Positions 34,217 to 42,384 of a stretch of DNA of 64,000 nucleotides are shown here, in pieces; the stretch's first letter is position 1; every line of letters starts with the position of its first letter. The notes under the pieces are model-generated. The model was not told where the DNA came from, did no database searches, and was given only the letters and a program-made list of their open reading frames with translations. This DNA is from Clostridia bacterium (GTDB lineage Bacteria > Bacillota > Clostridia > Christensenellales > Borkfalkiaceae): the NCBI GenBank assembly GCA_017473605.1, contig JAFUKM010000001.1:1-64000 (forward strand). The letters run 5' to 3'. Position numbers and translations under genes: made by a program.

Positions 34217-37035
34217 AGAAATTATGGGCGAACTTAACGGCTGCGTTGATGACGCTGAGCGTGTTTGCAGGCTGTAACAAAGGAACGGACGACGGCAATA
34301 TTACGCCGCCGTCTGTCAACACGCATACGTGCGCGTACACGAAGGAAGTGGTCGCTTCCGAATATTTGAAGAAAGCGCCTACTTGCACGACGTCCGCTCT
34401 GTATTATTATTCTTGCGAGTGTGGGGAAAAGGGGGACGACTTTTTCGCGGTAGGCGAACCGAACGGACACCGCGGCGGCACGGCTACGGAAACGGAACAG
34501 GCGGTTTGTATCGTTTGCCATAAGCCGTATGGCGAACTTTTGTCGCCCGATACGCCCGACGGACCTGCGCACACGCACGTATACGACCAACAAAAAGCAA
34601 CGGCTCCGTATCAAGCGAGCGAAGCGACTTGTAAAGAGCAAGCCACGTATTATTATTCCTGCGCTTGCGGAGAAAAGGATACTTCGAGAACGTTTGCGTA
34701 CGGCGACAAGACGGATAACCATACGGGCGGAACGGCTACGGAAACGGAAAAAGCGGTATGCACCGTTTGCGGACAAGAATACGGGGATTATGCAGCGCAC
34801 AGCCACGTATACGATAAGCAGGTAGCGACGGACGCATATCAGGCGAGCGAAGCGACTTGTAAAGAGCAAGCCACGTATTATTACTCCTGCTCTTGCGGAG
34901 AAAAGGATACTTCGAGCGCGTTTGCATACGGTGAACTTGCCGAACACGATTACACCAAGGAAAAGAGAACGAGTAAATATTTGGCGAGCGACGCAACGTG
35001 TAAAACACCGAAAACGTATTACTATTGTTGTAGTGAATGCGACGCGGTAAGCGCGGATAAAACGTACGAGTACGGAAACGTCGTATCGCACAGCTATCTT
35101 ACCGAAGAAGCAACGGTGGTATACTTAAAAGACACGGCGAGATGTAACGCGCCCGCTACGTATTATTACTCTTGCGAGTGGTGCGGTTTGGCGAGCACAA
35201 CGGACTATTTTGAGTACGGTACGGCTTCGGGCAACCATACGGGCGGTACGGCTACGGAAACCACGCAGGCGATTTGCGACATTTGCGGTACGCCTTACGG
35301 GGAAACGCTTAGCCACGTACATACGTATACGAAAGAAGTGGTAAGCGCAGAGCATTTGAAGCAAGCGGCTACTTGTGGTGCGGCGGCGCAATATTGGAAA
35401 TCTTGTACGTGCGGCACGGACGCGGAATTTGCGGACGCAACGGCGTACTTTACGGCAGGCGAACCTACGGGCAAGCACACGGGCGGTACGGCAACGACGA
35501 CGAGCAAAGCGGTGTGCACCGTTTGCGGACAAAGCTACGGCGACTTGCTGTTGAGCGAAATCACCGTTTCTTCGGTAACGAGCGGTTATACCCGTTACGA
35601 TTTGGGTACGCCGTATGCGAATAAGACGGAAGGGTTCGGTACGCAATTCGATACCTGTATCGTAGAAAAGCAGAACGGGCTTACCGACGAAGAGTGGCAA
35701 CTTCAAGTCAATGCGCTCAAAGAAATGAATTTGCAAAACGTACGTGTCCGTTTCTATCCGGAAATGTACGAAAGGGGTAACGACAACAACGACCCTTACA
35801 GCTTTGATTTCAGCAGTTCGAGCGTTGATTTCAATTCACTGGAAATGCAGCATTTGTATCAGCTTTTGGATGCGTTTGAAGAAAACGGCGTGAAGGTAGA
35901 TTTGAGCTGGTACGGTTGCCGTACGACGTTCAATTCCGAAGACGGCTTGGTAGACGGCAGTTGGCTTGGCGGTACGCTCGGTGAAAACAACAGTAACTGG
36001 ATGGTTGCGCCTTGGAAGACGAATAATCCCAATGAAGAATACGCCGAATCGGTAGCGGAATGCTTGGATTATCTGTTCAATACGAAAGGGTATACTTGTA
36101 TCAACGAATACAGTATCTTCCCCGAACCGGACGGACTGTATAAATTGACGACGGAATCGTATATCGCGATATCTACGTCTATCGAATCCCGTTTGGCGCA
36201 AAAAGGGCTTTCGGATAAAATTCAGTTCTCCGGCCCTGCAAGTATGGATATAGCGAACGAAAAGTACAATTCTTCCGCATCTACGTGGGGGAATACGGCG
36301 TCGTCTTTCGATACGAACTATTTGCAAAAATTCGTTTCCAACGGTTCGAGTGTGTTCGAAAAAATAACGGTTTCGGCGTACCCGTTTACCAACGCAACGA
36401 GCAATGCGCAAATGTTGGCAACGGCAAAAGCATACGTATCCGTTTGCAATAAGTACGGTTTGAGTTGGGGGATTGCCGAATGCGGTACTTCGACGGCGAC
36501 GAGCAACGTCTCCAACGCAGACGCGGAAACGTACGACAGAGCCATGTTTATGGCAAGATTCTTCATCAATCTCGTCAACGGCGGTTGTACGAATATCAAG
36601 TATTTCGTATTCAGCGATTGCGGTTACGACAGTACGCTTAACGAGCTTGGTTTGTTCTATTTCCGTAACAAAAATTTTGCGGCGAAACCCGTATGGTATA
36701 CATGGTCGCTTATTTGTCGTTATACCGATATCGGGAGCGAAGTGTTCCCGATAACGAGTGCGGACAGCAACGTTTGTATCACGGCGTTGAAGCTTCCCGA
36801 CGGTTCTTGGACGTACGTAGCGGCGAACAACGGCGAAACGGCGAAAAAGGTGGCAATCGTCAACGGTCGAGCGGACCGCGCGAGAAGTATGAATTTGTAC
36901 GAAGTAAAGGCTTCTATTGCAGGCGGTAGCGAACTGAAAGTGGTTTCGGCAAAAGACACGGTAAGCACGGAAAACGGCGTGGCGGAATTCTCGATTCCCG
37001 CAAACGGCGTAGTGGTGCTTTCCAACAAAGCGTAA
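34213..37035 (+). CDS. Lipoprotein with six Cys-rich modules and a glycoside-hydrolase-like domain
   Basis: This 940-aa lipoprotein (lipobox VFAGC, Cys21) carries six modules between residues 40 and 450. Each is built on a single Cys, then YYYSCxCGEK, and in most cases HTGGTATET and AVCxVCGxxYG. The Cys-x-Cys and Cys-x2-Cys pairs suggest metal-binding or disulphide-linked folds. The C-terminal 480 residues resemble a TIM-barrel hydrolase: VRVRFYPEMYERGND, KVDLSWYGCRT, candidate acid/base Glu632 or Glu638 (NEYSIFPEPDG) and candidate nucleophile Glu756 (WGIAECGTS). A similar domain occurs in the next gene. The family is not identified. The ATG overlaps the previous stop. Confidence 0.7.
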   Translation: MKKLWANLTAALMTLSVFAGCNKGTDDGNITPPSVNTHTCAYTKEVVASEYLKKAPTCTTSALYYYSCECGEKGDDFFAVGEPNGHRGGTATETEQAVCIVCHKPYGELLSPDTPDGPAHTHVYDQQKATAPYQASEATCKEQATYYYSCACGEKDTSRTFAYGDKTDNHTGGTATETEKAVCTVCGQEYGDYAAHSHVYDKQVATDAYQASEATCKEQATYYYSCSCGEKDTSSAFAYGELAEHDYTKEKRTSKYLASDATCKTPKTYYYCCSECDAVSADKTYEYGNVVSHSYLTEEATVVYLKDTARCNAPATYYYSCEWCGLASTTDYFEYGTASGNHTGGTATETTQAICDICGTPYGETLSHVHTYTKEVVSAEHLKQAATCGAAAQYWKSCTCGTDAEFADATAYFTAGEPTGKHTGGTATTTSKAVCTVCGQSYGDLLLSEITVSSVTSGYTRYDLGTPYANKTEGFGTQFDTCIVEKQNGLTDEEWQLQVNALKEMNLQNVRVRFYPEMYERGNDNNDPYSFDFSSSSVDFNSLEMQHLYQLLDAFEENGVKVDLSWYGCRTTFNSEDGLVDGSWLGGTLGENNSNWMVAPWKTNNPNEEYAESVAECLDYLFNTKGYTCINEYSIFPEPDGLYKLTTESYIAISTSIESRLAQKGLSDKIQFSGPASMDIANEKYNSSASTWGNTASSFDTNYLQKFVSNGSSVFEKITVSAYPFTNATSNAQMLATAKAYVSVCNKYGLSWGIAECGTSTATSNVSNADAETYDRAMFMARFFINLVNGGCTNIKYFVFSDCGYDSTLNELGLFYFRNKNFAAKPVWYTWSLICRYTDIGSEVFPITSADSNVCITALKLPDGSWTYVAANNGETAKKVAIVNGRADRARSMNLYEVKASIAGGSELKVVSAKDTVSTENGVAEFSIPANGVVVLSNKA
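34330..35560 (+). repeat. Six Cys-rich modules of about 200 bp
   Basis: Modules share an almost invariant YYYSC-x-CGEK core. Modules 2 and 3 also share long identical DNA stretches around 34610-34680 and 34850-34920. Module 3 and module 4 lack the second Cys pair. Confidence 0.8.
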
Positions 37036-37041
37036 AGATAT

Positions 37042-37083
37042 AAACTTTCCCCGCAAGCGAGTTTCGCTTGCGGACGAAAGTTT
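37042..37083 (+). other. Strong intercistronic hairpin directly before a ribosome binding site
   Basis: AAACTTTC and GAAAGTTT (8 bp) flank CCGCAAGCGA/TCGCTTGCGG (10 bp) with a 3-nt loop and a small internal loop. There is no U-run after it. The ribosome binding site GGAGGAG of the next gene starts at the very next base. It may set mRNA stability or translation of the downstream lipoprotein. Confidence 0.75.
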
Positions 37084-37094
37084 GGAGGAGTATT

Positions 37095-38921
37095 ATGAAA
37101 AAATGGTTGGCGGGCGTAACGGGGCTGATGATGGCTTTAACGCTTCTTGCAGGTTGCGGCGGTAATAGCGTTTCAGGGAATCCAACGGGTGGAGAAACGC
37201 CTTCGCCCGACGCGCACGTTTGCGTGTTTGATAGACAAATTGTCACGGAACAGTATTTGAAAAGACCGTCAACGGCGAACACGAAAGCGTTGTATTATTA
37301 TTCTTGCGAGTGCGGGAAGAAAACTACCGAATATTTTGCGTATACGCCGCTGGGCGAAGTGCAGGACGGGTATACCCGCTATAACGTGCAAGCGGCGTTG
37401 GCGAATAAGACGGTGGGTTACGGCGCGCAAATCGATACGGACACGTTTATGCCGTGGAACAATCCGCTCGGCGGCGCTTTGACGGCTACGGAAGAAGCGA
37501 TGATAAAACAGCGTATCGCAGATATGAACCTGCAATACACCCGTATCAAGTTCTTCCCCGAATATTTCGAAAGAGCCAACGATAACGCCGACCCCAATTC
37601 GTTTGACGCGGAGGCTGCGGGCGTGGATTTTGAGAGCGTGGAAATGCAATCGCTGTATAAAATTCTGGATATTTGTCAGGAATACGGTATTAAAGTTGAT
37701 TTGAGCTGGTACGGATGTAACGCTTGGTACAAATCGTACGACGGGTACGTAACGGACGGTACTTGGATGGGATATAACACGTCTAAGAACTGGGTAACCG
37801 CGCCGAGAACGGAAGACGGGTTTGACGGTTATGCGGAATATGCGGAAAATATTTCCGTAATGCTTGATTATTTAATCAACGAAAAAGAATACACTTGTAT
37901 TTACGGGTTTAGCGTTATTGAAGAAATGTTCTACGACGCAAGCGACACGCGCGATTTCGACGAGTATATCGCTTGTTGCGAAGTAATACAAAACCGTTTG
38001 ATTCAAGACGGGCTTCGCGATGAATTGCAATTCATCGGGACGACGACGCAAAATACGGCGTTGAACGGCCCTGCAAAGTACTTTGCGGAAGAACTGGCAA
38101 AGACAAAGCATATCTTCGATATTTGCGGTATGCCCAATTACCGTTGGGAAAACGCTACGGATATGAGCGGGGCTATGTATTATTTCGAAGATATTATGGC
38201 GGAGTGCGCCGAAGAAGACAAGGGATTGATTATCTCCGAGTTTTGCCAAGGCGGGCACTTTGAAGACGCCGTAAACAAAACGGATATCGACGATTACGAA
38301 GCGGGATTATATATTTCCCGATTTATGATTGCGGCGGCGGATAACGGCATTGCGGCGCTTAACCACTATATCTTGGGCGATACGTGGTTTAACGGTAACA
38401 GGGATTATAGCGTAAGCGACGGCGACGTGGACAAATATTATCATAAGTGCGACGGCGATTGCGAAACGGATTGCCAGGATAAATGGGATAATGCAGACGG
38501 TTACGTGCATACGATGGGGCTTTGGCAGTATCGCGATAACGATTGGAAAGCGCATCCCGAATATTATTTTTGGGGGTTGATTTGCAAATATACGGATGGC
38601 GACAGTACGGTTTACCGTATTCGCGAACAGGGCGAAAGCCGTTTGGATAAAGACGTTATGCTGGTGGCGTTCCAACTTCCCGACAGTTCTTGGTCGTATA
38701 TGATAGCCAACAATTCCGCGGAAACGCAAAAAATCGCTATTGTCAACGAACGGACGGACAGACCGCAGACTTTGCAAACGTACGTGGTAACGGAATCGGG
38801 GATTCCCGAGAACAGAGCGGTGGCTTTGCCGAACTCGTCGGGGGAAATCAACGCCGAAAACGGCGTGGCGCATATTGAACTTGCGCCCAAGAGCTTTACG
38901 GTGCTCTCCAATAAATCGTAA
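37095..38921 (+). CDS. Hydrolase-like lipoprotein, paralogue of the preceding gene's catalytic domain
   Basis: This 608-aa lipoprotein (lipobox LLAGC, Cys21) has one Cys-rich module (YYYSCECGKK) that lacks the first Cys of the pattern (STANTKAL instead of TC...). It then has a barrel domain colinear with that of the upstream protein: DGYTRYNVQAALANKTVGYG, YTRIKFFPEYFERANDN and KVDLSWYGCNAWY. Candidate catalytic residues are Glu276/Glu277 (VIEEMFY) and Glu382 (IISEFCQG). The ribosome binding site GGAGGAG starts right after a strong hairpin. It probably acts on a glycan outside the cell. The exact family was not identified. Confidence 0.7.
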   Translation: MKKWLAGVTGLMMALTLLAGCGGNSVSGNPTGGETPSPDAHVCVFDRQIVTEQYLKRPSTANTKALYYYSCECGKKTTEYFAYTPLGEVQDGYTRYNVQAALANKTVGYGAQIDTDTFMPWNNPLGGALTATEEAMIKQRIADMNLQYTRIKFFPEYFERANDNADPNSFDAEAAGVDFESVEMQSLYKILDICQEYGIKVDLSWYGCNAWYKSYDGYVTDGTWMGYNTSKNWVTAPRTEDGFDGYAEYAENISVMLDYLINEKEYTCIYGFSVIEEMFYDASDTRDFDEYIACCEVIQNRLIQDGLRDELQFIGTTTQNTALNGPAKYFAEELAKTKHIFDICGMPNYRWENATDMSGAMYYFEDIMAECAEEDKGLIISEFCQGGHFEDAVNKTDIDDYEAGLYISRFMIAAADNGIAALNHYILGDTWFNGNRDYSVSDGDVDKYYHKCDGDCETDCQDKWDNADGYVHTMGLWQYRDNDWKAHPEYYFWGLICKYTDGDSTVYRIREQGESRLDKDVMLVAFQLPDSSWSYMIANNSAETQKIAIVNERTDRPQTLQTYVVTESGIPENRAVALPNSSGEINAENGVAHIELAPKSFTVLSNKS

Positions 38922-38928
38922 AAAAATC

Positions 38929-38967
38929 GCGTAAGATTCTTCGTAATTGAAGAGACTTGCGCCTTTT
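38929..38967 (+). terminator. Terminator of the importer/surface-protein operon
   Basis: An imperfect 14-bp stem GCGTAAGATTCTTC/GAAGAGACTTGCGC followed by CTTTTT, just after the stop codon. A TATAAT box (38974-38979) for the next gene follows. Confidence 0.65.
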
Positions 38968-39000
38968 TGCGGATATAATAGAAAAAAGTAGGAGTAGGAA

Positions 39001-39912
39001 ATGAAAAAGAAATATCCGATTACAGGGACGTTTATCGACGACGTTACATACGATATGCCCTCGTCTAACTGGACGGAAAAACAGTGGAAGAAAGAATTTG
39101 ATTACATGAAAAAGTTTGGGCTGGATACCCTGATTATCACGCGCGGAGCTTTTTATTCGCAAAGCGTATATCCGTCCAAATATTTCCCCACGCTCAAAAG
39201 GGAAAACGAAGATTTTGCGGCGTTCGTGTTGAAAGAGGCGGAAAAGAGAGATATGCAGGTGTTTATGGGGCTTGCTATTTCCAATTTGACGTGGAACGAC
39301 GGGGACGCCAAGGGCGAACTTGAAAAAAATAAGATATTTACGAAGGAAGTATTGGAAAGATACGGGGATATGCCGTCGTTTACCGGTTGGTATATTCCAC
39401 ACGAAACGTGCGATAACGTGTACAATATTAAGGAAGTAATGGGAGGCCTTGCGGCGCTTTGTAAGGATAAAACGCCCGATAAAAAGGTTCTTGTCAGTCC
39501 GTTCTTCCGCGGGACGCCCATTGACGAAAAATCACCCCGCTCGGCAGAAGATACGGCGGCGGTATGGAAGGATATTTGGGAAAAGAGCGGCAAAGATATT
39601 GATATTTGCGCCTTTCAAGACGGTACGGCAAGCTTGGAAGAATACCCCAAGTATTTGGAAGCAATGCAAAAGGTATGCAAAGAACATAACGTTGCGCTTT
39701 GGTCGAACGTCGAATCGTTTGAAAGGGACGTTAGACATATGTTTTTCCCGATTCCTTTCGATATTTTACGCGAGAAGATAGAGCTTGCGAAACCGTACGT
39801 GGAAAAGCAAATTACGTTTGAATTTTCACATTTTTTAAGTCCGCAATCCATTTTTCCGTCGGCAAGAAATCTCCATGCAATTTACCGTAAATATTACGGA
39901 AAAAAGAAATAA
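39001..39912 (+). CDS. DUF4434 family protein, glycoside-hydrolase-like barrel
   Basis: This 303-aa protein matches DUF4434, a TIM-barrel family related to glycoside hydrolases: PITGTFIDDVTYDMPSSNWT, KKEFDYMKKFGLDTLIITRG, FTGWYIPHETCDN and ILVSPFFRG-like KVLVSPFFRG. A Glu in WYIPHE and another in LWSNVESFE are candidate catalytic residues. It has no signal peptide, so it should work in the cytoplasm on imported oligosaccharides. GTAGGAG precedes the ATG, and the AGE epimerase follows after 14 bp. Confidence 0.82.
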   Translation: MKKKYPITGTFIDDVTYDMPSSNWTEKQWKKEFDYMKKFGLDTLIITRGAFYSQSVYPSKYFPTLKRENEDFAAFVLKEAEKRDMQVFMGLAISNLTWNDGDAKGELEKNKIFTKEVLERYGDMPSFTGWYIPHETCDNVYNIKEVMGGLAALCKDKTPDKKVLVSPFFRGTPIDEKSPRSAEDTAAVWKDIWEKSGKDIDICAFQDGTASLEEYPKYLEAMQKVCKEHNVALWSNVESFERDVRHMFFPIPFDILREKIELAKPYVEKQITFEFSHFLSPQSIFPSARNLHAIYRKYYGKKK

Positions 39913-39926
39913 GAAGAGGCAGTATT

Positions 39927-41147
39927 ATGAAGAAAAAGAAAATTTCGCAGTTAAGGGAATTTTATCACAAGCATTTGCTCGATAACGTTGTGCCGTATTG
40001 GGTAAATTCCGATTTAATCGATAAAGAGAACGGCGGCTTTATTACTTCCGTAGACAGGGAAGGGAAGTCGTATAACGACGATAAGAGCGTTTGGTTCCAA
40101 GGCCGATGCCTTTGGACGTTCTCCAAGCTCTGCAATACGTACGGCGTAAAAGACGAGTGGGCAACGGCGGCGGATAAGGGCGCGGCGTTTATCAAAGAAC
40201 ATTGTATCGATACCGACGGGCGTATGTTTTTCGTTGTTACTAAGGACGGCAAACCGCTTCGTAAACGCAGATATTTCTTCTCCGAAAGCTTTTTAGTGGT
40301 CGGTTTTGCGGAATACTATTTGCTCCGCAGAAACGAAGAAGATTTGGCTCTTGCGGAAAAATATTTCGATTTTATGTACCAAATGTACAAAGACCCGTCT
40401 TGCGACCCGTTCAAGATTACGCCCAAGGAAAACGCGGAAGTGCGCTGTTTGCACGCCAATTCTTATCCGATGGTGCTCGTCAGTTCTGCGCAAACGCTTC
40501 GAAGAGCAAACCCTGCAAGAGCGGCGCATTACGACGAGATTATCAAAGACGTTATTGCGGATATGATAAACTTGCATTATAAACAAGATTTGCATTGCGT
40601 TCTGGAAAACGTACAATTAGACGGCGGTATTCTCGACAATCCTACGGGGCGAACGATTAATCCCGGTCATACCATTGAAAATTCGTGGTTCTTGATGAAT
40701 TACGCCAATAACGTAGGCGATAAAGAATTGCTTTCCAAGGCGCTCAATATGTTGAAATGGTCGCTTGATTGGGGTTGGGATAAGGAATACGGCGGTATGT
40801 TCTATTTCGTGGACGTATACGGCAGACCTTGCGAACAGCTCGAACACGATATGAAGCTTTGGTGGGTGCATAACGAGTGCTTGATAGCCCTTTTGACGGC
40901 GTTGCATTTGACCAACGACCCCGTTTTTGAAGCGTGGTACGATAAAATGCATAAATACGTATTCTCTCATTTTCCCGACAAGAAATACGGCGAGTGGTAC
41001 GGATATTTGCATAGAGACGGCAGCGTATCGCATACGCAAAAGGGTTCGCTGTGGAAAGGACCTTACCATTTGCCCAGATGCTTGATGCTGTGCGAACAAA
41101 TTTTAACGGCGATGGAAAACGACGCAAAATTGCCCGATTTGTTATAA
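39927..41147 (+). CDS. AGE/RenBP family sugar 2-epimerase
   Basis: This 406-aa (alpha/alpha)6-barrel protein belongs to N-acylglucosamine 2-epimerase. Landmarks are WFQGRCLWTFSKL, YFFSESFLVVGFAEYYLL, NPGHTIENSWFLMN (catalytic His), KLWWVHNECLIAL (His) and GPYHLPRCLM. Members interconvert GlcNAc and ManNAc, or act on glucose/mannose residues of free disaccharides such as cellobiose. The neighbourhood (oligosaccharide importer, hydrolase-like proteins) favours a disaccharide or mannose epimerase, but specificity is not determined. No signal peptide is present. Confidence 0.9.
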   Translation: MKKKKISQLREFYHKHLLDNVVPYWVNSDLIDKENGGFITSVDREGKSYNDDKSVWFQGRCLWTFSKLCNTYGVKDEWATAADKGAAFIKEHCIDTDGRMFFVVTKDGKPLRKRRYFFSESFLVVGFAEYYLLRRNEEDLALAEKYFDFMYQMYKDPSCDPFKITPKENAEVRCLHANSYPMVLVSSAQTLRRANPARAAHYDEIIKDVIADMINLHYKQDLHCVLENVQLDGGILDNPTGRTINPGHTIENSWFLMNYANNVGDKELLSKALNMLKWSLDWGWDKEYGGMFYFVDVYGRPCEQLEHDMKLWWVHNECLIALLTALHLTNDPVFEAWYDKMHKYVFSHFPDKKYGEWYGYLHRDGSVSHTQKGSLWKGPYHLPRCLMLCEQILTAMENDAKLPDLL

Positions 41148-41157
41148 AGAAAACCAG

Positions 41158-41187
41158 AACGGTTGCGTGAAAAACGCAACCGTTTTT
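41158..41187 (+). terminator. Terminator at the end of the accessory island
   Basis: A perfect 10-bp stem AACGGTTGCG/CGCAACCGTT with a 7-nt loop and TTTTT. The spoVAD -35 element begins immediately afterwards. Confidence 0.9.
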
Positions 41188-41188
41188 A

Positions 41189-41219
41189 CGTATAAATAGG
41201 ATAAAAATTCCGCAAACTG
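41189..41219 (+). promoter_or_regulatory. Forespore sigma-G-like promoter of spoVAD
   Basis: CGTATA (41189-41194), 18 bp, CAAACTG (41213-41219), identical in words and spacing to the spoVAC promoter. Confidence 0.65.
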
Positions 41220-41241
41220 CTATAAAACGAAAGGGGTAGGT

Positions 41242-42240
41242 ATGCGTTTAATGCAAACGGTGGAATTTAAAAACAAACCGAGAATCATTGCAACGGGTAC
41301 GGTGGCGGGTCCGAAAGAGTGCGCCGGTATCGTTGGAAAACACGTGGATAAAACGCTTGACGACGATAAATTCGGGGAGAGTACGTATGAAAAGGCGGAG
41401 TGTAAAATGCTCGCGTTTGCTATTTCCAAAACGATAGAGAACGCAGGCTTGCAAGACAAAGACGTGGATATGCTCGTTTCGGGGGATTTACTCAATCAAA
41501 TCATCTCCGCCAGCTTTGCCGCACGCGATTTCGATTTTCCCTTTTTAGGGATATACAGCGCCTGTTCGACGATGTCGGAGAGTATGGCGATAGCGGCGGC
41601 GTTTGTCAACGCGGGGTATGCGAAGAAAATCGTAGCGGCGACGGGCAGTCATTTTTCTTCCGCCGAACGACAGTATCGATATCCTTTGGAGCTTGGCAAT
41701 ACCCGTCCGCCCCAATCGCAATGGACGGTAACGGGCGCAGGGGGCGCGCTGATAGCCGATAAGGGGAGCGATATCGCGATTACGCACGCCACGTTTGGCA
41801 AGGTGGTGGATTTCGGGATTACCGACGTAAACAACATGGGCGCGGCAATGGCGCCTGCGGCGTGTAACACGATACTCAAACATTTGAAGGAAACGAATCG
41901 TACGCCCGACGATTACGACTTGATTGTCACGGGGGATTTGGGCGCGCTCGGCAGCCGTATTTTGAAAGATTTGACGTGGGAAAAGGGCGTGGATATTCAA
42001 AAAAATCACGTCGATTGCGGTGAGATTATCTACAACGTCGTGGAAAAGGAATTTCAAGGGGGTAGCGGCGCAGGGTGCAGCGCCGTCGTGTTCAATTCGT
42101 ATATCATGGATAAACTGAAAAAACGCACAATCAACCGCGTGCTTTTTGCGGCGACGGGCGCGCTGCTTTCTACCGTATCGAGCGGTCAGGGAGAGAGTAT
42201 TCCTTGCATATCGCACGTCATTGCAATAGAGAATATGTAA
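41242..42240 (+). CDS. spoVAD: Stage V sporulation protein AD
   Basis: This 332-aa protein is SpoVAD, a thiolase-fold protein that binds dipicolinic acid and docks with the SpoVA channel for uptake into the forespore. The sequence shows GPKECAGIVGKHVDKTLDDD, the SACSTMSESMAIAAAFVNAGY segment around the thiolase cysteine, VAATGSHFSSAERQYRYPLELGN, cut here as SHFSSAERQYRYPLELG, and DGGAGCSAVV-like GSGAGCSAVVF. AAAGGGG lies before the ATG. It stands alone between the island terminator and its own terminator, separated from spoVAC and spoVAE. Confidence 0.96.
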   Translation: MRLMQTVEFKNKPRIIATGTVAGPKECAGIVGKHVDKTLDDDKFGESTYEKAECKMLAFAISKTIENAGLQDKDVDMLVSGDLLNQIISASFAARDFDFPFLGIYSACSTMSESMAIAAAFVNAGYAKKIVAATGSHFSSAERQYRYPLELGNTRPPQSQWTVTGAGGALIADKGSDIAITHATFGKVVDFGITDVNNMGAAMAPAACNTILKHLKETNRTPDDYDLIVTGDLGALGSRILKDLTWEKGVDIQKNHVDCGEIIYNVVEKEFQGGSGAGCSAVVFNSYIMDKLKKRTINRVLFAATGALLSTVSSGQGESIPCISHVIAIENM

Positions 42241-42249
42241 AACGCACAT

Positions 42250-42276
42250 ACCGCCTTCAAAACAGGGCGGTTTTTT
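42250..42276 (+). terminator. Terminator of spoVAD
   Basis: Stem ACCGCC/GGCGGT with a 10-nt loop and a TTTTTT run, 10 bp after the stop codon. Confidence 0.8.
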
Positions 42277-42310
42277 CACGCAATTTTCACGTATTTTTAT
42301 TATTAAATAC

Positions 42311-42342
42311 TTGACAAAAAACGGGGGGGGGGGGTATATAAT
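42311..42342 (+). promoter_or_regulatory. Promoter with poly-G spacer, candidate phase-variable switch
   Basis: TTGACA (42311-42316) and TATAAT (42337-42342) are 20 bp apart, with a run of 12 G (42323-42334) in between. An overlapping TATATA gives 18 bp. Loss of two or three G would bring TATAAT to the favourable 17-18 bp. It drives a lipoprotein gene, like the homopolymer promoter at 3622-3651. Confidence 0.8.
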
Positions 42343-42384
42343 TGATATATTATTTTAGCTGTTTCATTACGGAAAGGAGTAAAA

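Noticed and set aside
35836..37056. 406-codon minus-strand frame opposite the hydrolase-like domain
   Set aside because: It has no ribosome binding site, and the opposite strand carries conserved motifs shared with the neighbouring paralogue.
20685..41147. Integrase, transposase or direct-repeat ends that would make the island a mobile element
   Set aside because: No recombinase or transposase gene and no obvious terminal repeats were seen at either edge, so a mechanism of insertion is not supported by the sequence.
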